Assembly: GCF_018417535.1 (NCBI RefSeq)
Contig: NZ_CP070977.1
Coordinates: 1,798,001 to 1,862,000, forward strand
Reading direction: 5' to 3'
Length of the DNA stretch: 64,000 nucleotides
DNA from: Burkholderia pyrrocinia
GTDB taxonomy: Bacteria > Pseudomonadota > Gammaproteobacteria > Burkholderiales > Burkholderiaceae
Position 1 is the first letter of the stretch; every line of letters starts with the position of its first letter. The notes beneath the pieces are model-generated. The model saw only the letters and a list, made by a program, of their open reading frames with translations. It was not told the origin of the DNA and searched no databases. A program made the position numbers and the translations under genes. This document shows, piece by piece, positions 8,121 to 18,000 of this stretch.

Positions 8121-9821
8121 TCAGGGGACGATCCAGCTCCCGTCGGCGGAGAGCTTCAGGCGATCCGGCCCGGCGAAGCGGACGATATAGCCGCCCTTCG
8201 ACGCGAAGCGCTGTCCGGGCGCGAGCGTCAGGCGCGGGTAGTAGCCCGTCAGGATGCGGCGCTCGAGCATGTCCTGGATGCGCTCGACGAGATACTCGCG
8301 CACGAACGCATCGACCATATGGCTGAGCGTCTCGGCGAGCAGGCCGCATGCGAGATACGTGTCAGCCTGCACCTGCGGCGCGACCATCGGAATCCGCCGG
8401 ATCGAGAACCAGCCGAACGCATAGTCGACGCGCACGCGCCGCCCTTCGGGCAGATCGAACGGATAGGCGATGCGCGTCACGCCGCGCCAGCTCGTCGGCA
8501 GCGGCGTATTGTCGAGCCCGCCGAGCAGCCCCGACATGAATACCGTGTCCGACGCGGGCGGCATATGAGCGAGCGCCGCGAGGTCCGGCGGCCGCAGCCA
8601 CAGCACGAGCACGTCGTCGTGCGGCATTCGGCGCAACGCGCGCGCGACGCTGTCGCCGGACGCGAGCGCGCGATTCGACACGACGATGCCGTGCGCCTGC
8701 AGCGCGGCAGCCAGCGCACGTGCGCCGCGCTCGCCGTTGTCGCCGCTGCGATAGACCTGCCGGACCGTCTTCACCGCTTGCCGCGCCGGCCGCGCACCGG
8801 CTTCGTCCAGGATGCGCTTCGCGATCAGGTCCGATTCGAGCAGCACGCCGCGCGAGAAGTACACGGAATAGAAATCGTGGTCGGTTTCGACCGGCACCTC
8901 GACGTTCGGAAACAGGCAGGGCACGGCCTCCGCCTCGCAGAAGTCGTGGACCGGCGCCCAGTTCCTGCCGCCGAGCCCCGACACCACGGCCAGCACCGGC
9001 TGCCGGGCGATAAACTGCGTCAATTGCGCACGCCACGTGTCCGGCGGCCCCTTCAGTTCCCACACATGCAGTTCCCAGCGGCGATTGACCATGAACATCA
9101 TTTTTCGCGTGGAACGCAGCGGCGGCGTCGTGCCGAACGGAAACGCGTTCTTGTCCGCGAAGTAGTGCTGCAGAACGTCGAGCATGCCCGCCCGCTTCAC
9201 CGGGTCCGCGTCCGGCGTGACGATCGTCGCGAAATGCAGCACCGTGTCCGTCACGCCCGACGGCTTGCGGCGATCGAGACGCTTCAGATAGCCGGTCAGC
9301 GCGGCCATGTCGGCGTCGCCGAGCGCGTATTGCGGCATCAGGCTGCCGAGCGGCCTGCCTTCCGGGTCGATCCCGTCGCGCACGGCGCGCGCGAGCCGTT
9401 CTTCCGTGTACGGCTCGCGGTCGGTGCGCATGCCGGGAACGTACGGAATGTCGAGATCCTCGGCGGTCTGCGCGCGTGGATGCACCAGGTAGCGCCACGT
9501 GATCGGCGGGATGGTGTTGTTGCCCTCCTTCGAGCCCAGCCCGCTGCGCCGATGGCAATTGATGCAGGCGGCGGCGGCGCCTCGCAGGCGCACGCCGTCC
9601 TGATGCACGGCTTCGAGCGGTGCGCCCGAACCGAGGATGCCGCGCTGGAAGATCGCTTCTCCCGCGTCCGCCGGCACGACGGGCGCCGCGGCCTCGCCGC
9701 CGATCGCGTGGCCCGCGCTTGCGCACAACGCGGCCAGCACCACCCGCCGCGCCAGCCGCCCGCGCAAGGCCGGCGGGCACGCCGCCGCGAGGGCGCGCAG
9801 TCGCCCCCGGATGCCGTTCAT
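8121..9821 (-). CDS. Cytochrome c fused to a periplasmic binding protein-like domain
   Basis: A 566-residue exported protein of unusual composition. After an N-terminal hydrophobic stretch (about 25-40) comes a class I cytochrome c domain with heme motif CINCH at 86-90 and a likely Met ligand in LMPQY (Met162). From about 190 to 530 the sequence resembles a type I periplasmic binding fold of the branched-chain amino-acid binding protein kind (ATIVTPDADPVKRAGMLD, VLAVVSGLGG). No permease genes accompany it, so the binding domain may serve as a sensor or docking platform. The ATG at 9821 overlaps the preceding stop (ATGA), implying translational coupling. Function unknown. Confidence 0.72.
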   Translation of the reverse strand: MNGIRGRLRALAAACPPALRGRLARRVVLAALCASAGHAIGGEAAAPVVPADAGEAIFQRGILGSGAPLEAVHQDGVRLRGAAAACINCHRRSGLGSKEGNNTIPPITWRYLVHPRAQTAEDLDIPYVPGMRTDREPYTEERLARAVRDGIDPEGRPLGSLMPQYALGDADMAALTGYLKRLDRRKPSGVTDTVLHFATIVTPDADPVKRAGMLDVLQHYFADKNAFPFGTTPPLRSTRKMMFMVNRRWELHVWELKGPPDTWRAQLTQFIARQPVLAVVSGLGGRNWAPVHDFCEAEAVPCLFPNVEVPVETDHDFYSVYFSRGVLLESDLIAKRILDEAGARPARQAVKTVRQVYRSGDNGERGARALAAALQAHGIVVSNRALASGDSVARALRRMPHDDVLVLWLRPPDLAALAHMPPASDTVFMSGLLGGLDNTPLPTSWRGVTRIAYPFDLPEGRRVRVDYAFGWFSIRRIPMVAPQVQADTYLACGLLAETLSHMVDAFVREYLVERIQDMLERRILTGYYPRLTLAPGQRFASKGGYIVRFAGPDRLKLSADGSWIVP

Positions 9822-10648
9822 GGCCGTACCGTCGGCCGGCCGGCGCCCGGCGGCGCCGGCGACACGTGCGCATCGATCGACGCTGGACGGCGTCCGCCCG
9901 GCGATACGGGTCGGGCGAAGAGCGCATCGTCGAGCGGCGGATTCAGCGACACCTTGTCGATGATCAGCGTGTCCTTGGTCGGCGAGGCCGCCGTTCCGCT
10001 CTCGATCCTGAGCGGGATCTGCAGGCCGTCGATGAGCTTGAAGTTGCCGTAGTTCACCTCCACCGTGAGCGGGCCGCTCGGCCCGCGCACCTGGCGGTCG
10101 GCCTTCACGTCCAGGAACGTCCGCCCGTCGATCCACACATGCCGCACCGCACCGGAGGGCAACTTCACCGCGAGGCGGTACGCATCGTGCCCGCCGAGCG
10201 AGTCGACACCGTCCAGCGTCACGCCGATGCCCTTCGCATCGTGGTCGATCAGCGGGCCGTCGATCACCTGCTCGTCGCGCGCGGACATCAGCTCGCCCGG
10301 CGTGTACGGCCGCAGGCCGGCGCCACCGCTCGCGCCCTGCTTCCAGCCTTCGCGACCGTCGAACACGCGTACGGCCTTCTGGTTGAGCACGGTGATCTCG
10401 AAGCGCGTCTTGTTCGGCCGCTTCATCGCGAGGATGAACGGCATGTCGCGCACGGGTGCGTTCGGGCTATCCACATGGCCCGACCAGACCATCGTCTGGA
10501 CCTTGCGCCACGCGTCGAGCCCGCCTCTCGCCGCGATATTCTTCTCGACGATCTGGTCCGCGCCGAGGCCCTGCCCCGGCAATTGCTCGCACCCGCACAA
10601 GGCCGCCATCGCGCAGCCGGCGAGCACCCACGATCCGATCCGTCCCAT
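9818..10648 (-). CDS. LolA-like (lipoprotein-sorting fold) exported lipoprotein, copy 2
   Basis: A 276-residue protein with a lipoprotein-type leader (WVLAGCAMAALCGCEQ; Cys in LAGC or LCGC). The body resembles the outer-membrane lipoprotein-sorting family related to LolA: QIVEKNIAARGGLDAWRKVQTMVWSG at the start, then strands such as RPNKTRFEITVLNQKAVRVF and HVWIDGRTFLDVKADRQVRG. It is clearly paralogous to the gene just upstream (10654-11493), sharing NxAARGGLxAWR, a PYTPxxLxSA motif and DGPLIDxxxKG. GAGGTGAC precedes the ATG. It starts 5 bp after the upstream stop and overlaps the next gene by 4 bp. It may help place exported or surface proteins of this operon; this is inference. Confidence 0.7.
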   Translation of the reverse strand: MGRIGSWVLAGCAMAALCGCEQLPGQGLGADQIVEKNIAARGGLDAWRKVQTMVWSGHVDSPNAPVRDMPFILAMKRPNKTRFEITVLNQKAVRVFDGREGWKQGASGGAGLRPYTPGELMSARDEQVIDGPLIDHDAKGIGVTLDGVDSLGGHDAYRLAVKLPSGAVRHVWIDGRTFLDVKADRQVRGPSGPLTVEVNYGNFKLIDGLQIPLRIESGTAASPTKDTLIIDKVSLNPPLDDALFARPVSPGGRRPASIDAHVSPAPPGAGRPTVRP

Positions 10649-10653
10649 GGCCG

Positions 10654-11493
10654 TCACCTCGTCCGGATCTCGGCCGCGTGACTCGGCGCCTTCGCGAAGG
10701 TAAGCGGCGGCTTGCCGAACATCGCGTCGTCGACCGTCGCGTTGAGCGCGACATGCTCGATCGTGATCCGGTGCGTCTCCTTGACGCCGCTCACAACCGT
10801 CTCGAGCGTGTGCGGCATGACGAGACCGTTCTCCTTCCTGTAATCGCGATAGAGAACGGCGACGCTGTGCGTCTTGCCGTCCAGCACGCGCGGCTCGCCA
10901 TCGATCTTCAGTTCGAGAAAGCTCGCCGCGTCGACCCACAGGCGGCGCGCCGCGCCATCCTTCGACGTCAGCTTCAGCACATACGCGCGATGCCCTTCCA
11001 CCTGCTCGGTGCCAAGCGCCTGGATCGTGGTGCCCTTGTTCGCGTAGTCGATCAGCGGACCGTCGAGTTCGGCGGATGACGCCGCGGACTTGAGTTGCGC
11101 CGGCGTATACGGCTCGACATCGTTGCGGCCGAGGTACGGCCTGACCAGCCAGCCCTGCGAGCCGTCGTACACCTGCAGCGCGGTTTGCTGCTCGAACTGG
11201 ATTTCGAGCCGGCTCTTGTGCGGACGCTTCAGCGTCAGCGTGAACGGCAGCCTGACGTTCTTCTTGCCGCCCGCATCGAGCTGCCCCGTCATCCTGATCG
11301 ACGACACGGCCCGCCACGCCTGCAGCCCGCCACGGGCCGCGACATTGCGCTCGGCGATCTGCGCCGCGTCCATATGCGACGCCGACGCCGCTTGCGCATT
11401 CCCCGCTGCCGAGGCCGCGGATGCGACCTGGCCGCAAGTCAAAAAGCCGGCGGCGCACGCCGCCGAAATCGACTTGAAAAGAAACCGGTTCAT
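10654..11493 (-). CDS. LolA-like (lipoprotein-sorting fold) periplasmic protein, copy 1
   Basis: A 279-residue protein with a Sec signal peptide (FKSISAACAAGFLTCGQVASA, cleavage near ASA-A). The mature part matches the lipoprotein-sorting fold: QIAERNVAARGGLQAWRAVSS, then strands HKSRLEIQFEQQTALQVYDG and RLWVDAASFLELKIDGEPR, ending in a DDAMFGKPPLTF strand. It is the paralogue of the following gene but lacks a clear lipobox, so the pair may consist of a soluble and an anchored member. GGGGAGAGCAG precedes the ATG. Spacing to the next gene is 5 bp. LolA itself carries lipoproteins across the periplasm; whether these do so is not shown. Confidence 0.7.
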   Translation of the reverse strand: MNRFLFKSISAACAAGFLTCGQVASAASAAGNAQAASASHMDAAQIAERNVAARGGLQAWRAVSSIRMTGQLDAGGKKNVRLPFTLTLKRPHKSRLEIQFEQQTALQVYDGSQGWLVRPYLGRNDVEPYTPAQLKSAASSAELDGPLIDYANKGTTIQALGTEQVEGHRAYVLKLTSKDGAARRLWVDAASFLELKIDGEPRVLDGKTHSVAVLYRDYRKENGLVMPHTLETVVSGVKETHRITIEHVALNATVDDAMFGKPPLTFAKAPSHAAEIRTR

Positions 11494-11556
11494 GACTGCT
11501 CTCCCCGCATGCAGGCCGCCCGTTGTCGATGCGCGGCGGCATGCGCATGTATGTGA

Positions 11557-12060
11557 TTACTCGACCACCAGCCCGTCGATATGCAGCGAATCGATCAGGA
11601 TGCTGACGCGTTCGCCGCGCTTGATCGGCCCTCCCTTGTTGGAAAACACCATCCAGTATTCGTGTCCGGTCTCGAGTTGGCCGGTCTGCCGCAGCGCACC
11701 GATCTGGTCCATCACCGGAATCACGAGCAGCGCGTGGCTCGTTTCGCCGTAAAGATAGACGGTCGCTTTCGTGTCGCCGAGCAGCCGCGCCTTCTCCGGA
11801 TCGGTCACGCGGTAGCTGAAGCGGATCAGGTTGCCCGACGCGGTGCTGCGCACGTGCAGGTCGTCGATGCCCTTCGCCGTCTGGTAATAGGCCTTCGCCT
11901 GCCGCGGCAGGCTCACCGGCAGGTAAGGCGAGTGCCGGCGGGCCACCGGCTCGGCCGGCGCATCCTGCCCGGCCGCGGCCGGCTGAGGCCGGACCGCGGC
12001 GAGGCAGGCGCCGCCCGCGAGCAGCAGCATCGACGCCGCACGGAAGGCCGCCGGCTTCAT
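11557..12060 (-). CDS. Small exported protein of unknown function
   Basis: A 167-residue protein with an N-terminal signal peptide (about 1-30, RAASMLLLAGGACLAAVRP, cleavage near AAA-G). The mature part begins with a basic HSPYLPVSLPRQAKAYYQ segment. The remainder looks beta-rich (IRFSYRVTDPEKARLLG, TVYLYGETSHALLVIPVMD, GERVSILIDSLHI). No family was recognised. The ATG overlaps the stop of the 2,880-residue gene (ATGA), so the two are probably translated together, and a role alongside the giant protein is the best guess. Confidence 0.65.
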   Translation of the reverse strand: MKPAAFRAASMLLLAGGACLAAVRPQPAAAGQDAPAEPVARRHSPYLPVSLPRQAKAYYQTAKGIDDLHVRSTASGNLIRFSYRVTDPEKARLLGDTKATVYLYGETSHALLVIPVMDQIGALRQTGQLETGHEYWMVFSNKGGPIKRGERVSILIDSLHIDGLVVE

Positions 12061-15000
12061 TGCAGCGCTCCCGCGAGCGGCGCGGGCGCCGCCGGTGCCG
12101 GGGTCGGCGCCGGCGGCCGCAGCGGCGTGCGCGGTTGCGCACGCGTCTGCGTCTGGGTTTGCGCGCGGTTGCGCAGCGGCGTCTGAGCCGGGTTCTGCAA
12201 CAGCACGCCCGACGGCGGCCGCGCCAGCGCCGGGGACTGCGTCAACGCGCCAGCCGGCAGCGGCCGCGTCGCCGGAGCCAGCCGCAGCGCACCGGCCAGC
12301 GGCCGCCGCAGCGCCGGGGCGCGGAACTGGGCCGGCAGCCCGCCGCCATTGAGCAGGCCCGCGATCCCGCCGAGGCCCTGCGGGATAAGCGCGGCCAGGC
12401 CGGTCGGCTGGCTGCCCAGCGCCAGCGGATCGATCGGCGTGCCGCCGAGCAGGCCGGGCATCACGTACTCGACAGCACCGATGTCGTAGCCGTTGCCTTG
12501 CGGACGCGGCGTGCCGAAGATGTCGTGATTCGGCGCGCCGGCACCCGTGGCCGCCCCGATCGCCGGCGACGTGCCCGTGATCGAGTAGTTGCCCATCATC
12601 ACGTTGTAACCCGTGCTGCCCGGTGTGAGCGCCTCGTTGAACAGCGACAACGGCCCGTACGACATGTTGATCCACTGGTTGCCTTCATCGGGCGTGGCCG
12701 TCGGCATCAGGCCGAACAGCGGGTTCGGCAACACCGCATCGGCAATCCCGGGCGGCACGGCGAAGCCGTTTCCGCCGGCTTCCGGCGGCACCCGCGAGCC
12801 GTTGCAGTACTGGCCCACCGTCTGCGGATTCGCCGCGATGTTGGTCGCGCCGTAGCCCGCCGTGCTGGTCATGATCGAATGCTGCGGGTTCATCGTCAGC
12901 CCGGATTGATGATTGGCCGGCCCGGTGTCGCCGTACGCGCCGATGTCCCAATAGAACGGCGGGGTCGTGCCGCCCGTCACGCAGTAGCCTGTCGACTGCC
13001 CCTTCTGGTTCAGGATCGGGTTCAGCGTGACCGCGTTCTGCACCCCGGGTATGTTCGGGTTCGGCTGCGAACTCACCGAGATGTAGAACGAGCGGTTTTG
13101 CCAGAACAGGTTGTTGGTCAGCACCGGGTTCGAGAACTTCGTGCAGTTCGGCTCATTCGGGGGACAACGGACGTTCCCCCTGAAATTCGCGGGCGGGACG
13201 AACGCTGCCAGCAGGTTCTGCGTATGACCCGCCGTCTCCAGCCCGGCCGGTTGCTGCGTCGATGCCTCGATGAAGCTCGTGCACGTCGAGTCCGCGCTGT
13301 TCGGGCTGCTCGTGCATCCCGGCGGCGGCACGTTCGACTGCGACGCAGCCGGCGTATTGAAAAGCACGCCCGCCGACGCCGTCGCATCGTTCGCGATCAC
13401 CGTGTTGTTGATGAAGTTCACGCGCACCGCATCCTGCAGCGACACGCCGCCGCCCGACCAGCCGGCCACGTTGTCCGCGATGATGTTGTTGATCACGCGC
13501 ACCTGGTACCACTTGTTCGGGTTGCCGAGGTTGCGTTGCACGTCCGTGCCGTTGACGTTCTGCAGCCGCAGGCCGCCGCCCTTCCCGCTTTCCGCCGTAT
13601 TGCCCATGATCAGGTTGCCGTCGATCACGAGATCCGGGCCGATGCCGTCGGACAGCTGCGGCGCGCAATCGACGTCGACGAGCGAGTTCTCGCAGAACGT
13701 GCCGTCGGGCGGCACGCCCTGTGCGATGATCCCGCCGCCATACGTCGGCAGCGTCGGGTTGTTGCTCTGGTTGAACAACACCACGTTGTGCGACAGGTCG
13801 CCGTTGTAGCTGAACCCGAAGTGCGCGACGCCGCCGCCGTCACCACTGCTGATGTTGCCGCATACCCAGTTGTAGTTGAAGTGGTAGTAGTCGGCGCCCG
13901 TGCAGAGCGTCACGCCGCCGGCCGACGATGGCGTGGTCGAGTTGATCTCGTCGCCATACGACGCGTTTCCTGTGACGGCGTTGTGGTGGACGTTGACGAA
14001 CGTGTTGTACATGAACGGCAACTGCGTCACGCCGTCCGGGGCGATGGTGCCGTCCGGCACTTCCACCTGGCCGACCGTGATGCCGCCCGACAGCGTGCCC
14101 GCATTGCCGGTCACGCGGTTGTTCGATACCTCCGTGTAGTGGTTCCAGCCGTGCAGGAAGATCCCGCCGCCGCCCTGCGAGCTGTTGGTGACCGTGATCC
14201 CGTCGATGCGCGACGGGTTGCACAGGAAGTTGCTGTAGTTCGGGTTGTTCGGGTCCGTCGTGCAGTCGTGCTTCGTGAGCAGCGTGCAGATGCCGTTCGC
14301 GGTGCAGTTCGTGCTCGGCTGAACGCCCTTGGCCAGCACCGTGATGCCTGCGCCTTCATACGCGCCCATCAGCGACGGCTCAATCAGCAACTCGCCGAGA
14401 TTGCCGTTTTGCGTACTGTCCCAACCGATCGTCGGCTCGAACGGGATCGGATCCACGTGCCCCTGCATCTGCGTCGAGCATTGATAGGTGCCCGACGGAT
14501 CGTACGGGTTGTTGGTCGGCGAGATCGGCTTCGTCGGATCGTACGCGGCCGAAATCAGCCCGCCATCGAGCGACGTGCCGAACAGGCACGCGATCAGCCT
14601 GCGCCACGGATCGAGCTTGCCGGACGGATGCGTGTTCGCATTGACCGTCACCGACCCGGCGCCGACGCCTTGCAGCCGCACCGGCTTCCACATCACCAGC
14701 ATCTCGTTGTACGTGCCCGGACCGACGACGATCATGTCACCCGCGCTCGCATTGTTGATCGCGGTCTGGAGCGCATTGCTCGCGCCGTTCTCGCCGCTCA
14801 CGTAGGTCGGCGCCTTGCCGCCGATCGTCACCGTGATCGCATCGATCGACCGCTTGCCGTTGCCGGCCGTGATCACGAGCTCGCCGCACTGCGTCGCGGG
14901 CGCGCCCATCTGCTGGATCGTGCAGGTCGACGGCACCGTCAGCGACGGGAGCGCCGGAATGCTCAGGTCGGGCGCGAGGACGACGATCTTCGAGTCGCTC

Positions 15001-18000
15001 CACGACACGACTTGCGCATTGACTCCCGCGATCGTGACCGTACCGGTGCCCTGCGTGCCGCCGAAGCCGTAGTGGCGCGTGATGAACTTCTGGTTGAACG
15101 GCGCCGTGCTCTGGTTCGGTCCCGTGTACGCATGGTTCGGCACCTGCTGGTCGCCCAGCGCGGTGATCGTCAGTTGCTTGCCGGGTGCGCTGACCCACGG
15201 GCCCGCACCGGCGCCGATCGTGTCGCCGGTCACGCTCGAGATCGCCGGCGTCGCATCCGGATACGCGCAATCGGGCTGGTTGTAGCCATCGGCAAAGGCC
15301 TGCACCGGCACCACCGGCGTATCCATGTACTGCGTCTGTCCGGGCATGAACGGAATCTCGTAACAGAACTGGCTGTATGCCGGGTTGTACAACGGATCGG
15401 TCATCATCTTGCCGGGGTGCTGCGGATCGGGGATCGGGCCCGGATCGTTCATGCACGTGACCATCATCGTCGGCGCATAACCGGTCGGGTTCGGGGGGTT
15501 CACTTCCCAGGTCGAGAACGTCAGTCCGTTGTAGATGCCCCATTGATCCGAGTAGGTGCGCGAGATTTCGTTGCCGGAGAAATCCTTGAACGAGACCGGC
15601 ACGTTCGGCACCGCGAACTTTTCGCCGAACTGCGGCGAGTACGGATCGAACTCCGACGAGAAGTCGTCGAGCATGAAGCCCGTGTAGTGCGCGCTGACAT
15701 GCGTCGAGCTGAAGATCCAGAACTTCGCGAGCACCGATTCCTCGTCGGTGAGCATCACCTCCTTGCGGTCGCACAGATGCCGGGACGCGCCCGCGAACGG
15801 CGCGACTTCCTTCGATCCCGGGAACAGGCTGATGTAGTCCGGCACGATGCGCAACTCACCGACGCACGGCCAGAACCGCTCGACGCTGCCGGTGTCGCCT
15901 TCGGCATGCGGCGTCGAACCGAGGTCCGTGGTCATGTTCTGCGCGTTGTTCTTGTTGTACGTCGAGTTCACCGCGGCCTGGTCGGGAAGGATGAAGATCG
16001 CGCCGATCCCGCCGAACTGCTGCGTCACCGGGGCGATGTAGTTGTCGCCGATCAGGATGTTCTTGTCTTCCTCCTTCACCAGTTCGTAGCCCGGCGGCAC
16101 GATGATCTCGACCACGTACTTGCCGGCAGGCAGCATCGGCGTGCCGTCGACGGGGTTCTTCCCGACGCAGATCGTGCAGTTCGACGCGACCGGCTTGCCG
16201 CTCGAATCCGTCGCCGTCACGCTCGGGAACTTGTACATCCCGTCATACGGCGCCGGCTGGATCTGGTTGAACACGTGCATGCCGTCGTAGCACTTGTACT
16301 GCGCGCTCGCGGGCAGCTGGCGATGTTGCGGATCGAGCCAGTTGGTGCTGTTCTTCAGCGTGAAATAGAACGGGTCGTTCGGATCCTGGCCCGGGCAGTT
16401 CATGTTCGGCGTCACGCCGTCCGCGCGGAAGCCCTGCGCCCAGTCGTCCCAGCTCGCCGTCTTGGTCGTATCGACCAGCGTCAGGTTGGTGGTGCCGTCC
16501 GTCGCCGTGCCCTCCTGGTACAGGTTCACCGTGACGTTCGGCACGTTGGGGGTCCACTTCGTGTGGATCAGCAGCGTCGGATCGTCGAACGGCCGCGTCG
16601 ACGCGTAGATCACCTCGCCGCGTATCCCGCCGTTCTCACCCTTCGCGAACGGCGTCTTGCCGTACTCGATGAACGAGTTCTGGCCGGAGAAGCCCTGCCA
16701 TGCCTCCGTGCCCACCCAGGGCGGATCGACCCGCCCGGTCGAGCCGGTGCCGGTCGACGCGCAGTCCGCGTCCGCGCAATACCGGGCGCCCGGCACCTGC
16801 AGGTTCGACGGCAGCGACAGGGTTTCGACCGTGTTCGCGAAATTCGCGGCCAGCGTCGAATTCCCGCTGCCGGGCACGCCGGTGCCGTCCACCGGACCGC
16901 CCGCGTCATACACCACGTGCGTACCGGTCGACTTGAAGCGCGTCAGGTCGTCGTCGACCACATACCAGTTGAACAGCGGGAAGATCTCGTTGAACGGCGC
17001 ATAGCCGTTGGCGTCGGTCGAATTGAAGTTCGAGAAGCTGCCGTCGCGGAACCGCATGTTGACCGAAGCCTGCGCAATGCCGGGGTCGTCCGGATGCGAG
17101 ACGCCGTCGCCGTGCAGGTCGATGAAGGTCCGCGTATAGAGGTTCGTCTGCCACTGCAGCACCGACAGGTCGCCGACGTCGACCGTCGTGCTCCCGTTGG
17201 CCGCGGGCAACTGGACCGCCTTGGCCAGCCCGTCGACGATCTGGTCGTTCCATTGATCGAACACGGTGATGCGCGTCGTGCCGCTCGGCAGGCCGCTGAT
17301 CGTGAACCGGCCCTGGCTGTCGCATTTCGTGAAGCCGTAATCCTCGCTGTCCGGATCGCCGACGCTCACATAGCATTGCGAGAACGCCAGAGAATCGTGC
17401 GACCCGCTGCTGTACAGGTTCTCGTTCGGCGGGCGACTGTAGTGCAGGTTCGTCACGCGGCCCGTGAGCGTGTTCGGGCACGCACCGGTGTCGCACAGCC
17501 CCGTCTTGGCCGCGTTGGTCCTGCGCGCGTTGATGGTCTTCGGATTCGCGAAGCCGATCGACACGTGATAGCCGGCCGGCCCGAACTCCTGGAAGTACGC
17601 GGGTCCGCCGACCTTGATGAACGCGTCGTGCGCCTTCTGTCCGTCGAGCGTGTTGGTCTGCAGCCATTCCTCGCCGCGGCCGATCCGGTCGGCCGCCGGC
17701 GTCGCGATCACGCCGTAGCGGCCCGGCATCAGGTTGGCGATGACGGCCTGGCCGACGAGCGGCGACAGCGTCTTGCCATCCGATTCGTATTTCGGGCAGG
17801 TCGGAATCATGCCGACCAGGCCGTCGGTCGCCGTCGTGATCGGGCACGCATTGAGCCCGGTAAGCGGGTCGATGGTGCCCTGCAGCGAATTCGACAGCGG
17901 CATGTTGAACATGTCGTAGGTCATCTGCCCGGTCGGGTCACCGGTGCCGCCGGCATCGTCCCAGAGCTTGACCTCGAATCCGCCGAGCCCCGGCTCGCGC

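Noticed and set aside
16139..16200. CTIC in the giant protein as a possible heme site
   Set aside because: It is not followed by His, so it is not a CXXCH motif. No heme-binding site is present in that protein.
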